From: Nematostella vectensis
Taxonomy: Eukaryota; Cnidaria; Anthozoa; Actiniaria; Edwardsiidae
DNA length: 60,000 nt
Direction of reading: 5' to 3'
Assembly: GCF_932526225.1 (NCBI RefSeq)
Contig: NC_064038.1
Coordinates: forward strand, 5,628,741-5,688,740
Position numbers and translations under genes: made by a program. Shown here one piece after another: positions 57,311-60,000 of the stretch (positions are counted from its first letter, which is position 1; each line of letters starts with the position of its first letter). The notes below the pieces were generated by a model. That model ran no database searches, was not told where the DNA came from, and worked only from the letters and a program-made list of their open reading frames with translations.

Positions 57311-60000
57311 CAGTGGACCTACTATAGGGCCCGCTCGGTGGTCTGGCGCGGGTGCTGGCGGCGTGACTTGTGGCAGATACAACCTCTTCCAGGAAACTGA
57401 TGAGAGAAGGAAATGCGATACCGTGTATAGCAAGATACACTTGTAAAACTAATGAGACAAGTGTGGTACGGTGTATAGCAAGATACACCTTACAGAAGTT
57501 ACACTTTACAGAAAAACTGATGAAAGAAAGAAATGTGATACGGTGTATAGCAAGATACAGTTTACAGAAAACTGATGAGGGAAGGAAATGTGATACGGTG
57601 TATAGTAAGATACACTTTACAGAAAACTGATGATAGAAGGAAATGTGATACGGTGTATAGCAAGATACACCTTACAGAAAACTGACGAGAGAAAGAAATG
57701 TGATACGGTGTAAAACAAGATACACTTTACAGAAAACTGATGAGACAGGCAAATGTGATACGGTGTATAGCAAGATACACTTTACAGAAAACTGATGATA
57801 GAAGGAAATGTGATACGGTGTATAGCAAGATACAGTTTACAGAAAACTGATGAGGGAAGGAAATGTGATACGGTGTATAGTAAGATACACTTTACAGAAA
57901 ACTGATGAGAGAAGGAAATGTGATACGGTGTATAGCAAGATTCAATTTACAGAAACCTGATGAGAGAAGGAAATGTGATACGGTGTATAGCAAGATTCAC
58001 TTTTCAGAAAACTGACGAGACAAGGAAATGTGATACGGCGTATAGCAAGATACACTTTACAGATGATGAGACAAGAAAATGTGATACGGTACAAGCTATA
58101 CCTTGGAACACGACAAAATCCTATTTATAACGCTCGTGTCAATTAATTGCGATTTTCGAATGCTGATTGACTTACTTCCTTTGTATTTGAGGTCACGGTA
58201 GCGCGCGTCGGAATGTAATATTGCATCCACCTATCCGCCTTACCTTCTGCAGTTGTGAATGGTAGTTCCGCCTAGGATGACCTTAATTCCAGGCTGAGTC
58301 TTGTTGATGTTGTACACTGCTTGAGCCTCTTCATACGTAGCTCCGCCAACAATAAATACGATGATGTCTTGGGGCCTAAAGAACAGACGAAAGAACTTAG
58401 AATATACAAGGACAAGGGAGTCCTTGTAACACAAAAGACAAAATTTCTAAATCACTACAACAAACCCCAAGGTGTAACACTAGGACCATAAGAACCTTTG
58501 TAAGATACCCCAACGTTTAATACTAGGGCCCAAAAATTGAAATGGGGTTCCATAGTGTTCAATACTAGGGCCCTAATGAATGGTATCTTGATTAGTTACT
58601 TTCTTGAAAGAAGTTCCCACATAGCCGCTTTTAACTGGGCATGTCCCATAAAGAGGTATTAGGCACCTCTACCGGCACGTGAAGGACGTTCCAACGTACC
58701 TGTCTCTTAACTGGGCGTGGCCCATATAGGGGAACTGGGCATCTTTTAGTCTGCCTTTGATCAGGCCATCAATGGTCTCAGACAGCAGAGGCGCATGCTG
58801 AGTGTAGATGTTTTCAACTCCCTAAAAGACGGAAATCAAAGAGTCTCTTTCAGCCGCCATTTCGTCATCCTAGCAAAATACCAAGTGGGAGAAAGCATCC
58901 ATTTCCATCGGCTGATTTGGTGGAATTGTTGCAATATTTTCGATTGAGTTCGGTCAATAAAGGAATACATTTTAATTTTAGATGGTAACTCTCAGATTTG
59001 TTCTCATAATTTATCTTCCAAAAATTGATTGAAAACGAGAAGATAAGAAATAAATATTGTAGACCGAATATCGCTATATTGAGCATCGTTATAATACCAA
59101 GAGACTTGTTATGTCGATTATCTTTATACCGAAAATATTGCTATATCTCAAGTAAACTCCTTTTTTATAAGAACGTCCAGGCTTGAGTTTGACCAAATTG
59201 TAAGAACATGCTAAGAACACGTCGAGGCTCAGACAGCAAAATTTGTTAATGTGATGCGTTCTTAAATGCAGAACCAAGTTGTGTTCATAATAACAACCTT
59301 AGATATTATTGCAATTGATCATTTGTGTAATTAATAATTTATTGAGTATTGTATTTTAAATACACTTAAAGTTAAGAACATCCTTAAGATCATTTTCAGC
59401 CTTAAAATGCTCAAAAAATAAGAACGGCCCAGCCTCAACTGAAAATAAGCAGTCCTTATTGAAAACGGTGTGTCGTTAAATTAAGGTTGCACTGCTGTAC
59501 AATACCTTTAGCCCTTTGAGAATCTTGCGTGTCAGTGAGAGGGGCGTCTTGTTCTGTCCAAACAGGTCGCTGCCCCGGACACTTCGTCCGGCGTACTGTA
59601 CAATAGCCGGGACAAGCTGCAATGTGATGACGAATCGACGGCGTAAATCATTAAATCAAATCGAAGCCAGCTACATCGCATAATAGAAAAGTAATACGAA
59701 GCCTTGACACACTAGGCGATATTGTACGCCTTGCTGTTGCTGTCTGCTGCCCGAATTTGCCGATATCTAGACGTCTAGTTCGTCCGATACTGGTGATAAA
59801 ATTTGCTGGCGATCACCGGCAATTGAATTGGCTCATACGAGCGTACAAAATTTCCTAGTAGGGACCTTAAGGAAGAACGACGGCGACGGCTAGAACAACG
59901 AGATCGAAAATGATGTGTTCGCGCTTGGCGATCAAATAAAATTTAATTGCAATGGAATAAGCGAAACATTATTGTCAGAGATAGATAAAAATAAACTAAG
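57291..60000 (-). CDS. VPS45: VPS45, Sec1/Munc18-family protein (C-terminal part)
   Basis: SM protein that controls SNARE assembly (Tlg2/syntaxin-16 type) for traffic to endosomes in yeast and animals. Four exons in view: 59616-59506, 58821-58700, 58375-58244, 57396-57291 (stop TAA). GT-AG joins are phase-consistent; 156 residues, the C-terminal quarter of a protein of about 570 residues. Hallmarks: [67 protein letters not shown] and SFLEEV, all matching human VPS45 block for block. The 5' part lies beyond 60000; 59617-60000 is intron. The final intron (58243-57397) is almost wholly a tandem array of the last exon's acceptor. The tail after SFLEEV is Ser/Arg-rich, as in relatives. Confidence 0.96.
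57390..58095 (-). repeat. Array of about a dozen copies of the VPS45 last-exon acceptor
   Basis: Period about 54-58 bp. On the minus strand the unit contains CCTTCTCTCATCAGTTT, which is the real acceptor and first exon bases at 57396 (polypyrimidine tract, CAG, TTT), followed by CTGTAAAGTGTATCTTGC and TATACACCGTATCACATTT. Most copies keep the polypyrimidine tract and the AG. Confidence 0.95.

Noticed and set aside
1-60000. tRNA, rRNA or other structured RNA genes
   Set aside because: None recognised on reading; no cloverleaf-like segment with A and B box motifs was found by eye, though a covariance search was not possible.

Overview
The window looks like invertebrate animal nuclear DNA, most likely from a cnidarian such as the sea anemone Nematostella vectensis. 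That species call is inferred from the gene content, the short exons with GT-AG introns and the repeat-rich, AT-rich introns; it was not confirmed by any search. Exon-intron structures were read by hand from splice sites, phase continuity and family resemblance.

Layout: (1) 1-10.4 kb, minus strand: the 5' two-thirds of an ARNT gene (bHLH plus PAS-A, start of PAS-B), continuing beyond base 1; one intron holds a 1.2-kb element flanked by TTAA. (2) 10.5-21 kb: about 10 kb without a host gene. It carries decayed Ty3/gypsy gag and pol pieces, a MITE nested inside the pol relic, a minisatellite, a 30-bp-arm palindrome and a 2.2-kb foldback element. (3) 21.05-24.39 kb, minus: a LINS1 (Lines) homologue, head to head with (4) 24.68-31.66 kb, plus: a complete ten-exon OSTF1 gene (SH3, ankyrin repeats, acidic tail), across a gap of about 300 bp. 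(5) 32.5-52.2 kb, minus: thirteen phase-matched exons for an unrecognised multi-pass membrane protein of at least 1,566 residues with a Cys-rich ectodomain and a coiled coil. (6) 52.7-54.1 kb, minus: exons for a small type I membrane protein, which may be the true 5' end of gene 5. (7) 54.1-57.3 kb: minisatellite and dispersed repeats. (8) 57.3-60 kb, minus: the last four coding exons of VPS45.

The most unusual feature recurs in several genes. Many tandem arrays are copies of a splice junction, in which the repeat unit contains the end of the adjacent exon plus its splice site. The largest is an intron of about 8.2 kb (33.15-41.1 kb) made of roughly 150 copies of the upstream exon's 3' end with its GT donor, arranged in higher-order blocks. 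The same pattern is seen at two more donors of that gene (46.85 kb, 43.0 kb), at three ARNT donors, and, for an acceptor, through the whole last intron of VPS45. This recurrent splice-junction amplification is the best candidate here for something undescribed.

The genes are not an operon. ARNT (transcription factor), LINS1, OSTF1 (adaptor), VPS45 (vesicle fusion) and the membrane protein have no visible shared pathway. The only regulatory link visible is the shared LINS1/OSTF1 promoter region.
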